Shown: positions 1 through 6,014 of the stretch, in pieces
Layout of the letters: every line of letters begins with the position of its first letter
Numbering within the stretch: position 1 is the stretch's first letter
DNA from: CAZCVI01 sp964502145
Lineage (GTDB): Bacteria > Acidobacteriota > Aminicenantia > UBA2199
DNA length: 8,943 bases
Reading direction: 5' to 3'
NCBI GenBank assembly: GCA_964502145.1
Contig: CAZCVI010000145.1
Coordinates: 1-8,943, forward strand
Position numbers and translations under genes: made by a program
The notes under the pieces: model-generated
Told to the model about the DNA's origin: nothing
Database searches by the model: none
The model's input: the letters and a program-made list of their open reading frames with translations, nothing else

Positions 1-100
1 ATTTTGCCTTAAAAAATTCGGAACTGTTTCCCGATAAACCTGGATTGACTTTTTTAATTGATCAAGCGGGTGGAATATTTGTGAATGCGAATACTAATAA

Positions 101-607
101 TTATTTTTTTTCTGCCGCCTCGGTTATCTGGATGGCATGGCGGTCAGAGTGGAAGATGGTAAAATAGGCCCATTCATAACGCGTCAATTCTCCGAACATC
201 TTATGTTTATGCCCCAGACAAATATCTGTCAGGTTCAGGTGTTCAAAGGCAGCGGTTAACTGGTTCCGTTTTTCCACAAAGGCCTGTTTTTGAATTTCTT
301 TCACCCGTTCTTCATGTGGCGGCGCTATCGGTGGCGGCGCATCCAGTTTTTGGTCCCGGTTGGTGAACCGGCTTTTAATCCCGGAAACAAATTGATCGGG
401 TTGACGGTCTTGTAATGGCATAGTTTCGCCATTTATCACATTCAGAATAAATCCTTCCACCATTATCAGGTGTTCCAGGCAATCGCTGACAGACCAGCTT
501 TGGCCTTGCCCGAAGTTAAACCTATCTGCCGGGATTTGGTCGAGAATATTGATGATCTGTTGGGTCGATACATTCAAGTCTAATAAAACCTGTTCGTTTG
601 AGTTCAT
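101..607 (-). CDS. DinB/YfiT-like four-helix metal-binding protein
   Basis: This is a 168-aa cytoplasmic protein with no signal peptide. The DinB/YfiT-like (DinB_2) fold is a four-helix bundle that usually binds a divalent metal through three histidines. The expected pattern is visible: an N-terminal helix, then SWSVSDCLEHL with His46, and near the C-terminus FHSDRHAIQI with His153 and His157. Length is normal for the family (150-180 aa). The start at 607 is supported by an AAAGGAG Shine-Dalgarno (617-623) about nine bases upstream. Family members act as bacillithiol or mycothiol S-transferases, hydrolases or damage-response proteins, so the substrate cannot be told from sequence. It is separated from the next minus-strand gene by a terminator hairpin, so it is probably its own transcription unit. 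The family call is firm, but the exact activity is unknown. Confidence 0.88.
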   Translation of the reverse strand: MNSNEQVLLDLNVSTQQIINILDQIPADRFNFGQGQSWSVSDCLEHLIMVEGFILNVINGETMPLQDRQPDQFVSGIKSRFTNRDQKLDAPPPIAPPHEERVKEIQKQAFVEKRNQLTAAFEHLNLTDICLGHKHKMFGELTRYEWAYFTIFHSDRHAIQITEAAEKK

Positions 608-706
608 ATATATATCTCCTTTTTAGAAACCACGATTCACGCGGTTTGCACCTACAGGAAATATATTTATCACAAAACTATAACCAAGTCAAATACCAGC
701 GAGTGG

Positions 707-747
707 AAAAAAAGCAGTAGAGACCTTGTACGTTGGGTCTCTACTGC
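707..747 (-). terminator. Intrinsic terminator of the 772-1449 gene
   Basis: A perfect 12-bp stem (714-725 with 736-747, GCAGTAGAGACC and its complement) encloses a 10-base loop. On the minus strand it is followed at once by seven U residues (complement of 707-713). It lies 24 bases past the stop codon at 772, so it should end transcription of that gene before the DinB-like gene. On the plus strand the stem is followed by CTGTTTTTT (748-756), so it may work both ways. Confidence 0.85.
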
Positions 748-771
748 CTGTTTTTTATGCTGTAGTTATCA

Positions 772-1449
772 TTAGAGCATCAGGGTCACTTTGAGGAAGG
801 GCAGCAGCAACAGCCCACTTGAACTCCCCCAGATAGGACGCATGCCCCCCAAATCCACGGACACTTTACGGAATTGCAAACGCACCCCTAAATTAACTAC
901 GCCAGGAATGTCTTCGGCTTCCATGTTTGCGATGAGTTGTTGGGTACTGATAAATTCCGCTATTAGCGAGACTGTAGGGGACACCCGATGCCGTACTCCT
1001 AGCATGAAGATAAAATCAGAAATTTCTTTGTCTTTGAAACTGCCCACGTAACTGCCCTCGAAGTTGATATTGGTTTTCTGATTACCATAGGTGAATACAT
1101 TCCCGATCGTAAAAACCCCTTCTTGGGCTGGGGTAAAGGTGGCAAAGGCCGCTGATTTAAAGGTTGGCGTGTTGATGTAACGCTGTTTGATATGACCAGT
1201 CGCGTATTGAAACGCTTCGCCAACCACGGGAAAGGGCATAAAAACACCGATATGCGTGTTGTCAGAAGGCGCATAGGTGTACTTGACAATGAACAATTCG
1301 TAATCCGTGAAACAGGAAGAACCCTTGGGCATCATGTCGCCAGTAGCCATAATAAACATTTCTTGATCACCGACACGGTAGTTCTGAGCCATTACCGAAC
1401 CAAATAAACAAAATACTATACTTAGTAAAATGAACCATTTTTTTTTCAT
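772..1449 (-). CDS. Exported beta-strand-rich protein, probable outer-membrane beta-barrel
   Basis: This 225-aa protein is not recognised as a named family. Residues 1-21 form a clear Sec signal (MKKKW, hydrophobic core, cleavage after VMA before Q22). The mature part is a series of alternating hydrophobic/polar segments typical of small outer-membrane barrels: for example CFTDYELFIVKYTYA, FIFMLGVRHRV, TVSLIAEF, VVNLGVRLQF and a last strand LLLLPFLKVTLML. I count roughly eight candidate strands. Start choice: a longer open frame runs up to 1593, but it enters the repeat element. The ATG at 1449 has GGAGG at 1455-1459 and is followed directly by the signal peptide. The gene is divergent from the 1770-3654 cassette and ends at a strong terminator. 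The location in the outer membrane is inferred; no ligand or function can be assigned. Confidence 0.75.
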   Translation of the reverse strand: MKKKWFILLSIVFCLFGSVMAQNYRVGDQEMFIMATGDMMPKGSSCFTDYELFIVKYTYAPSDNTHIGVFMPFPVVGEAFQYATGHIKQRYINTPTFKSAAFATFTPAQEGVFTIGNVFTYGNQKTNINFEGSYVGSFKDKEISDFIFMLGVRHRVSPTVSLIAEFISTQQLIANMEAEDIPGVVNLGVRLQFRKVSVDLGGMRPIWGSSSGLLLLPFLKVTLML

Positions 1450-1521
1450 TAAAACCTCCGATTCTAACAGTATGCAATTTAAATGCCAACCCCCTCCGGT
1501 AGAAAGTGTCCTATATAATTC

Positions 1522-1715
1522 GTAACGGTTCGGGTTATAGGCTATGGGGCTACAATCAGGTTGGATTAAAGAAAAGACCCCCACGAATTTCACGAATTTA
1601 CACGAATTAACAAGAAAAAAAAATTCTTTCTTAGTGTTAATTCGTGATAATTCGAGTCATTCGTGGGCAAATCTTTTTCTTTGTTTCATCTATTGCCTAT
1701 GGGCTGAACAGTTAC
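1522..1715. repeat. 194-bp MITE-like repeat with TIRs and an AATTCGTG hairpin (copy 1)
   Basis: The ends 1522-1547 and 1690-1715 are imperfect inverted repeats (19 of 26 positions match). They share GTAAC, GTTC, ATAGGC and AT in register. Inside, three CACGAATT units at about 10-base spacing (1582-1608) face ATTCGTG/ATTCGAG units (1638-1665), so a transcript would fold into a roughly 40-bp imperfect hairpin with an A-rich loop. A U-rich run follows at 1671-1682. A second copy (94% over 161 bp) is at 3886-4046. No open reading frame lies inside, and no clear target-site duplication is visible. It fills most of the divergent gap 1450-1769, which holds no other gene. It looks like a non-autonomous mobile or REP-like element, and its function is unknown. 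Confidence 0.8.
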
Positions 1716-1734
1716 AAAAAAATTTTAAATGCGC

Positions 1735-1763
1735 TTGAAAATTTTTTTTACGTGGAGTATATT
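1735..1763 (+). promoter_or_regulatory. Candidate promoter for the 1770-3654 cassette
   Basis: TTGAAA (1735-1740) and TATATT (1758-1763) are separated by exactly 17 bases, each one mismatch from the sigma-70 consensus. Transcription would start close to 1770, which is the ATG itself, giving a leaderless or nearly leaderless message. The GGAG at 1754-1757 is 12 bases from that ATG, far for a Shine-Dalgarno. The T-rich spacer makes a chance match possible. Confidence 0.4.
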
Positions 1764-1769
1764 TATGAA

Positions 1770-2232
1770 ATGAAAATTATAAAAAACTGGAAACTGATTG
1801 TTTTTATCGTCTTAATCCTTGCTATTACCTTCCTTATTTTCCTAAACATCAAGCAAAATCGTCAAATTTTCGAACTGGAGGAATCGCGGACGAATCTTTT
1901 GAAAGGAGAGAGGATAGACTATTTCGATCTGGTGGGAACAGATAATCGCAGGGTCGACATTGCAGCACTGAACGATGGCAAACCCCATCTTATTTTTATT
2001 CCCAAGCAACCCTGTTTGGGTTGTAATCCATGCCTTGCGTATTGGAAACGTTTTGCCCAGATACTTAAAAACGAAGTGGCGCCTTCAAATGAACTATGCT
2101 CAGACCATTTTATACATGAACAACCAGGTGGAGTTCATCAAGATCGAGAATCTGGATGGAGAAGATTATTCCTTTATCTTGCGAAAAATAAGGGAGTTCA
2201 AAAAAACCAATGTTAGAAAAGGAGGAGAATAG
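1770..2232 (+). pseudogene. Membrane-anchored thioredoxin-fold protein, frame-broken with probable internal deletion
   Basis: The upstream frame encodes an N-terminal membrane anchor (residues 9-27), a short linker with LLKGERIDYFDLVGTDNRRVD, then LIFIPKQPCLGCNPCLAYWKRF with a redox-type CxxC (Cys82, Cys85) and Cys88. That is the layout of TlpA/redoxin-like envelope thiol-disulfide proteins. After KNEV (about 2078) this frame turns into unlikely sequence and stops at 2216. The convincing end, MNYAQTILYMNNQVEFIKI then LDGEDYSFILRKIREF, is in the +1 frame and stops at 2232, three bases before the next ATG. Full-length relatives as I remember them have about 35-45 residues between these two blocks, so a deletion with frame change is the simplest reading. 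Translated as it stands, the product is 148 aa. The ATG at 1770 is chosen over a GTG at 1752. The gene is first in a three-gene operon. Confidence 0.68.
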
Positions 2233-2235
2233 AAA

Positions 2236-3324
2236 ATGACCCGCTTGACCATGTTTTGTCTCTTAAGTCTTTTGTGTATAGGTACCATGGGGTTGGTTCT
2301 GCAAGCAGGGAAACCTGTTGTGATTGAAAAACCCAAACCAACCCATATCGAAAAGGATTCGATGTATATCCAGTTGGAACGAGTGGGCGGTGTGGAAGAA
2401 GATATTGATGACCAAAACTTTTTTGGTCGGCCAATGGATATCATGCCAGATGACAGAGGCGGCTTTTTTGTCTTTGATGCGATCTTGGACAAAGTTTTCT
2501 CCTTCGACAAGGATTTAAAACTGCGGAAAGTCTTTATAGACAATGGTATTGGCCCTTTCGAAATTAGGAAGAAAGAGTGTTCCTTTAATAGGATTTATTT
2601 TTCCTGTGATGGATGCTTGTATGTGATCTCCCCCCAAAACCAGAAAGTTATTTCTTTCACCAGGGATGCAAACCCAATCCGGGAATTCCGATTATACACC
2701 TATCCTGTCCCAGAGTTTTTGCCTGTTGTGGACAAATTTGGAAATCTTATTACCATATCCCCAATAACCTATGGGATTGATGTCCTGGATAAAAACCTGA
2801 AACTTAAATACAGTTTATTGAACAATGATGAGGTCAACACATGGCTAATGAGATCCCCACCCTACGATCCTCAGTATTCACTTGGATATCCCACATCAAA
2901 CATTGATCTCCAGTATGATGTATTATTCGACGGGCGCTTAATTGTCTATTTGTCGCGCTCATCCAACATTTACATTTTTAAAGGGGGGAAATTGTTAAAG
3001 CGAGCTAATCTTTGGCCTGAACGACTATTCCCAGATTTATTGAAGAACATTGAAGATAGAAAGAAGGCTCCAGCTAATATGTTTAGAAGTGCGACCTTGT
3101 TTGGAAATTTTTTTGTCGATAAAGACAATGAATCCTTTTTTTATCTATCCGCCGCATCTCACAAGAGCAAACAACGATGGGTATATTGTTTCGATTTAAA
3201 TTTCAACTTGGTCCACATTTATTGTTTCTATCCCACTGATTGCAAGAGAATTGTGGCTAAGCGAAATCAGATATTTTACGGTGTAACAGAAATGGGGGTA
3301 GCCCTTTTAAAAATAAAAAAATAA
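2236..3324 (+). CDS. Exported six-bladed beta-propeller protein
   Basis: The product is 362 aa. Residues 1-24 are a Sec-type signal (cleavage likely after LQA) and no lipobox is in the right place. The rest is a chain of blade-like units. Blade 1 is FFGRPMDIMPDDRGGFFVFDA with LDKVFSFDKDLKL (about 62-96). Later units are around IYFSCDGCLYVISPQNQKV, DKFGNLITISPITYGIDVLD, YDVLFDGRLIVYLSRSSNIYIF, FFVDKDNESFFYLS and the final IFYGVTEMGVALLK. This is the pattern of the NHL/TolB-like six-bladed propellers common in Bacteroidetes and Aminicenantes, which are binding scaffolds; no catalytic residues are seen. GGAGG (2221-2225) precedes the ATG by ten bases. The upstream frame stops at 2232 and the next gene starts 15 bases after its stop, so all three are probably cotranscribed. 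The partner is unknown. Confidence 0.82.
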   Translation: MTRLTMFCLLSLLCIGTMGLVLQAGKPVVIEKPKPTHIEKDSMYIQLERVGGVEEDIDDQNFFGRPMDIMPDDRGGFFVFDAILDKVFSFDKDLKLRKVFIDNGIGPFEIRKKECSFNRIYFSCDGCLYVISPQNQKVISFTRDANPIREFRLYTYPVPEFLPVVDKFGNLITISPITYGIDVLDKNLKLKYSLLNNDEVNTWLMRSPPYDPQYSLGYPTSNIDLQYDVLFDGRLIVYLSRSSNIYIFKGGKLLKRANLWPERLFPDLLKNIEDRKKAPANMFRSATLFGNFFVDKDNESFFYLSAASHKSKQRWVYCFDLNFNLVHIYCFYPTDCKRIVAKRNQIFYGVTEMGVALLKIKK

Positions 3325-3339
3325 TAGGAGAAATTTAAC

Positions 3340-3654
3340 ATGAAAAAATTAGTGTGGTACACGGTTGGTTTTGTTATTGTTGCCATAGCGGTGATATCCA
3401 TTATGGAACCTTCCATCTTTGGCTTGGGACAAAAGAAGTGTTACGGCTTGGGTTGTGAACAGGGGATAGAACAATGTTGTGTTCCTCCCGATGAGTATAG
3501 CCATCATACTATTTTCTATAGTATTTGTGATTCGATTTCAATCTGTGTGACCACTTACCAGGTTTGGTGTGAAGATTCTGATCTTGGATTGTTATATCCG
3601 ACGTATTATATGTGTTTATCAAGCCCCCGGCCTGGGGAATGTGGAAGTCATTAA
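3340..3654 (+). CDS. Small exported cysteine-rich protein
   Basis: The product is 104 aa and I do not recognise the family. Residues 1-22 are a short basic start plus hydrophobic stretch (MKKLVWY then VGFVIVAIAVISI), either a signal peptide or an anchor. The remaining ~80 residues hold nine cysteines (34, 39, 46, 47, 63, 69, 77, 92, 101), including a CC pair, with few lysines and many Tyr, Pro and Gly. This suggests a disulfide-bonded extracytoplasmic domain. AGGAG (3326-3330) lies nine bases before the ATG. It is the last gene of the cassette, 15 bases after the propeller gene. Its size, leader style and position beside a propeller gene recall Bacteroidetes NVEALA-type exported peptides, but I see no NVEALA motif, so that is analogy only. 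A peptide substrate, signal or structural protein are all possible. Confidence 0.78.
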   Translation: MKKLVWYTVGFVIVAIAVISIMEPSIFGLGQKKCYGLGCEQGIEQCCVPPDEYSHHTIFYSICDSISICVTTYQVWCEDSDLGLLYPTYYMCLSSPRPGECGSH

Positions 3655-3885
3655 TTGGTTTTCATAGGCAGCCGTTGCTCTGCGTGTCTCAGTTGAGTGG
3701 GGCAGGATGTTCATGATCATCATTCATCATCATGAACTCCTGCTACCTCTACTACTATGTAGACGCGCCATCCCTGGCGCATTAAAATAAACCAACCGCT
3801 TCATCATTAATACCCTGTTCCATTTATACCCAATTGTTTTATTGACAGTTTTATGTTGTAGACCCTGCATCTTGCAATATTATTT
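3655..3885. other. Gene-free gap with two hairpins after the cassette
   Basis: No credible open reading frame is present. One hairpin spans 3702-3743: a 15-bp stem (GCAGGA and GTTCATGAT with their complements, one bulged base) around a CAT-rich loop. A second, 3765-3780, is GCGCCA-TCCC-TGGCGC. Neither is followed by a U-run, so they are not standard intrinsic terminators, although they could block exonucleases at the 3' end of the cassette message. The rest, 3781-3885, is AT-rich with nothing I can name. Confidence 0.5.
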
Positions 3886-4046
3886 CGTAACGGTTCGGGT
3901 TATAGGCTATGGGGCTTCAATCAGAGCGGATTTAAGAAAAGACCCCCACGAATTTCACGAATTTACACGAATTAACAAGAAAAAAAAACTCTTTCTTAGT
4001 GTTAATTCGTGATAATTCGTGTAATTCGTGGGCAAATTTTTTTCTT
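3886..4046 (+). repeat. Second copy of the AATTCGTG hairpin repeat, right end missing
   Basis: This 161-bp stretch aligns without gaps to 1521-1681 with about nine substitutions. It keeps the left end (GTAAC, GTTCGGG, ATAGGC) and the CACGAATT/AATTCGTG hairpin. Here the right arm is cleaner (AATTCGTGTAATTCGTGGGC), closer to the presumed original. After the shared TTTTCTT the match stops, so the right terminal inverted repeat seen at 1690-1715 is absent. Orientation is the same as copy 1. The hairpin is followed by a seven-T run (4038-4043 region), so it could act as a terminator ahead of the protease promoter. Confidence 0.85.
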
Positions 4047-4079
4047 GCGGAAGAGTAATAAAAATTTATGGCATAATTA

Positions 4080-4108
4080 TTGACTTCCACAGCGGGTTGG
4101 TTTAGTAT
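4080..4108 (+). promoter_or_regulatory. Candidate promoter of the M49 peptidase gene
   Basis: TTGACT (4080-4085) and TAGTAT (4103-4108) are spaced by 17 bases. Transcription would begin near 4115, giving a leader of about 39 bases. The leader holds a small CGGCC/GGCCG hairpin (4118-4122 with 4134-4138, A-rich loop) just ahead of the AGGAGG Shine-Dalgarno at 4144-4149. The promoter lies right after repeat copy 2, suggesting the peptidase gene is transcribed independently of the upstream cassette. Confidence 0.45.
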
Positions 4109-4153
4109 ATTTCCTGACGGCCAAAATAAAAAAGGCCGGTGATAGGAGGTATG

Positions 4154-5893
4154 ATGAATTACAAGCTCGTAAGTGTATTGTTGGTACTGGCTCTATTGGT
4201 TTTTGGTTGTGGTAAAAAAGAGGAGGCACCCAAAATGGCTGAAGCTGTTCAACCCCAATTTCAGGCACCACCCCCTGGCATTATAAAAGATTATGAAAGC
4301 CCAGACGTTCTCAAACCCAAGTTAAAAAAATTCGCGGACGTGGAAATCAAATACGATCCTTCCAACTTGACTGATAAGGAAAAACAAGCCCTGTTGCTTT
4401 TGGTGAAAGCGGCCCAAGTGATGGACGACATCTACTACAAACAGGTTTACGCCAAAAATCCTGAAATCAAAGCGGCCTTGGAAAAATGGGTTAGTAGCGA
4501 ACCTTTAGCCAAACCGGTGTTAGATATGTTCAAACTCTACATGGGTCCCTTCGACCGTCTCGAAGGCGATAAACCGTTCATCAACAAGGCAGAATTAAAA
4601 CCCGCAGGCGCTAATTTTTACCCCGCAGATATGACCAAAGAGGAATTCGAAGCCCATATCAAAGCCAACCCCGCAGACAAAGAGGCATTTACGTCTCTTT
4701 TTACGGTGATCAATCGTAAGGATGGCAAACTTGTCGCCGTGCCTTTCCCGGAAGCGTATAAAGCAGACCTGGAAAAAGCGGCCCAATACTTAAAAGATGC
4801 CGCGCAACTGATTGATAATCCTTCCTTAAAGAAATATTTGCTTTCCAGGGCAGACGCCTTCTTCAGCAACGATTATTATCAGAGCGATGTTGATTGGATG
4901 GATTTAAAAGATTCTAAAATCGAGATTGTTATTGGTCCCTATGAAGTATACGAAGATGCATTGTACAATTATAAAGCCGCCTATGAAGCCTATATTTCTA
5001 TTGTTGACCCCGTGGAAAGCAATAAACTTTCTAAAATCGCCAAATACCTTGACGACTTGGAACGCAACCACCCCGTGGATAACAAATACAAAAACTTCAA
5101 ACGGGGTGCCAGTTCTCCCATTTTAGTGGTGAACCAGGTGTATGTGGGTGGTCAAGGCAAAGCCGGTGTCCAAACCACGGCGTTTAACCTGCCCAACGAT
5201 GAAAATGTCCGCGAGAAAAAGGGCTCTAAAAAAATCATGCTCAAAAATGTCTCCGATGCCAAGTTCAACAAGAGTTTACTTCCTATTGCCAGCCGAGTGC
5301 TCTCTCCTGAAGATTTTAAGCTGGTCTCTTTTGAAGCGTATTTTGATTTTGTCCTCATGCATGAAGTTTCCCACGGTTTGGGACCCGGGAATATTGTGGT
5401 AAACGGCGTGAAAACCACAGTTGGCAAAGAGATGAAAGAGTTGTCTTCTTCAATTGAAGAGGCCAAAGCTGATATTCTTGGCGTTTATAACTGTGAATAC
5501 CTCACCAGTAAAGGCATTTTCCCCAAAGAATTGGAAAAGACATTGATGCCCAGTTATTTGGCTGGCTGTTTTCGGTCGATTCGTTTTGGAGTCACCGAGG
5601 ATCATGCCATTGGCACGTTGATTCAAATGAATTTTCTCATGGAAAAAGGTGGTTTTGTTTATAATGACAGCACAGGCACCTTCCATGTTGACCCCGATAA
5701 AATTAAAGGCGCAGTGAAACAATTGGCCAAAGAACTCTTGGAAATTGAAGGTTCCGGTGACTATGCGCGGGCTAAAGTGTTGATTGAGAAATACGGCAAA
5801 CCTTCTCCAGCAGCGTTAAAAGCATTGGAAAAGTTAGCTGACATTCCCACGGACATTTTTCCTATCTACGCCATTGAAGCCGAATTAAAATAA
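4154..5893 (+). CDS. Lipoprotein dipeptidyl-peptidase III (M49 metallopeptidase)
   Basis: The product is 579 aa. M49 enzymes are zinc exopeptidases that release dipeptides from the N-terminus of short peptides. The zinc site is visible as HEVSH at 403-407 (His403 and His407 as ligands, Glu404 catalytic) and EEAKAD at 435-440 (Glu436 the likely third ligand). Canonical M49 proteins have a six-residue HExxGH motif; this has five, like the HEISH form described from Caldithrix. Supporting segments are PAGANFYPADMTKEEFE and a helical N-terminal half. Length fits short bacterial forms rather than the ~740-aa human enzyme. Residues 1-19 end in a lipobox VFGC (Cys19), with Gly after Cys, so it is probably anchored in the outer membrane facing the periplasm or outside. 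ATG 4154 is preferred over ATG 4151, which sits one base from AGGAGG (4144-4149). It likely serves peptide use. Confidence 0.9.
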   Translation: MNYKLVSVLLVLALLVFGCGKKEEAPKMAEAVQPQFQAPPPGIIKDYESPDVLKPKLKKFADVEIKYDPSNLTDKEKQALLLLVKAAQVMDDIYYKQVYAKNPEIKAALEKWVSSEPLAKPVLDMFKLYMGPFDRLEGDKPFINKAELKPAGANFYPADMTKEEFEAHIKANPADKEAFTSLFTVINRKDGKLVAVPFPEAYKADLEKAAQYLKDAAQLIDNPSLKKYLLSRADAFFSNDYYQSDVDWMDLKDSKIEIVIGPYEVYEDALYNYKAAYEAYISIVDPVESNKLSKIAKYLDDLERNHPVDNKYKNFKRGASSPILVVNQVYVGGQGKAGVQTTAFNLPNDENVREKKGSKKIMLKNVSDAKFNKSLLPIASRVLSPEDFKLVSFEAYFDFVLMHEVSHGLGPGNIVVNGVKTTVGKEMKELSSSIEEAKADILGVYNCEYLTSKGIFPKELEKTLMPSYLAGCFRSIRFGVTEDHAIGTLIQMNFLMEKGGFVYNDSTGTFHVDPDKIKGAVKQLAKELLEIEGSGDYARAKVLIEKYGKPSPAALKALEKLADIPTDIFPIYAIEAELK

Positions 5894-5911
5894 ACACCAT
5901 CACGAACTGTT

Positions 5912-5951
5912 AAAAACGTGGGCGGGGAACAGGGTAACCTGTTCCCTGCCC
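5912..5951. terminator. Shared hairpin between convergent genes
   Basis: A 14-bp stem with one G-U pair (5920-5933 with 5938-5951) closes a GTAA loop. On the minus strand the stem is followed, three bases later, by five U residues (complement of 5912-5916), suiting it as terminator for the CHAT gene ending at 6015. On the plus strand only a weak ATATTTGT follows, but it lies 26 bases past the peptidase stop and probably ends that message too. Confidence 0.7.
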
Positions 5952-6014
5952 CATATTTGTAATAGACCAAAACAGCGCACGAACGGGTAGTGGTAACACC
6001 AACAGGCGGGTCCG

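Noticed and set aside
3..167. Open plus-strand frame from the window edge, possibly a C-terminal tail of a gene entering from the left (FALKNSELFPDKPG...)
   Set aside because: It would overlap the well-supported DinB-like gene by 67 bases on the opposite strand and has no recognisable motif. It may be real up to about base 100, but one edge fragment cannot show it.
664..692. Promoter for the DinB-like gene: TTGACT and TAAATA, 17 bases apart on the minus strand
   Set aside because: The -10 hexamer matches the consensus at only three positions in an AT-rich stretch, too weak to list.
1461..1489. TTGGCA-17-TAGAAT promoter on the minus strand before 1449
   Set aside because: The predicted start (about 1454) would exclude the GGAGG at 1455-1459 from the message, so either the promoter or the Shine-Dalgarno is coincidental; the Shine-Dalgarno is more convincing.
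1450..1593. Upstream extension of the barrel-like gene to a start at 1593 (273 aa)
   Set aside because: The extra 48 residues run through the repeat element, look non-protein-like, and precede a perfect signal peptide start at 1449 that has its own GGAGG.
1582..1665. Short regularly spaced CACGAATT units as a possible CRISPR array
   Set aside because: Units are 8 bases with 1-2 base spacing and face each other as a hairpin; there are no spacers of CRISPR length and no cas genes.
2070..2092. Programmed frameshift joining the two halves of the thioredoxin-like gene
   Set aside because: The required move is +1, the CTT AAA AAC context is not a fitting slippery site, and a block of expected residues appears to be missing, so mutation explains it better.
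3842..3870. TTGACA at 3842-3847 as a promoter before repeat copy 2
   Set aside because: No acceptable -10 hexamer is found 16-18 bases downstream.
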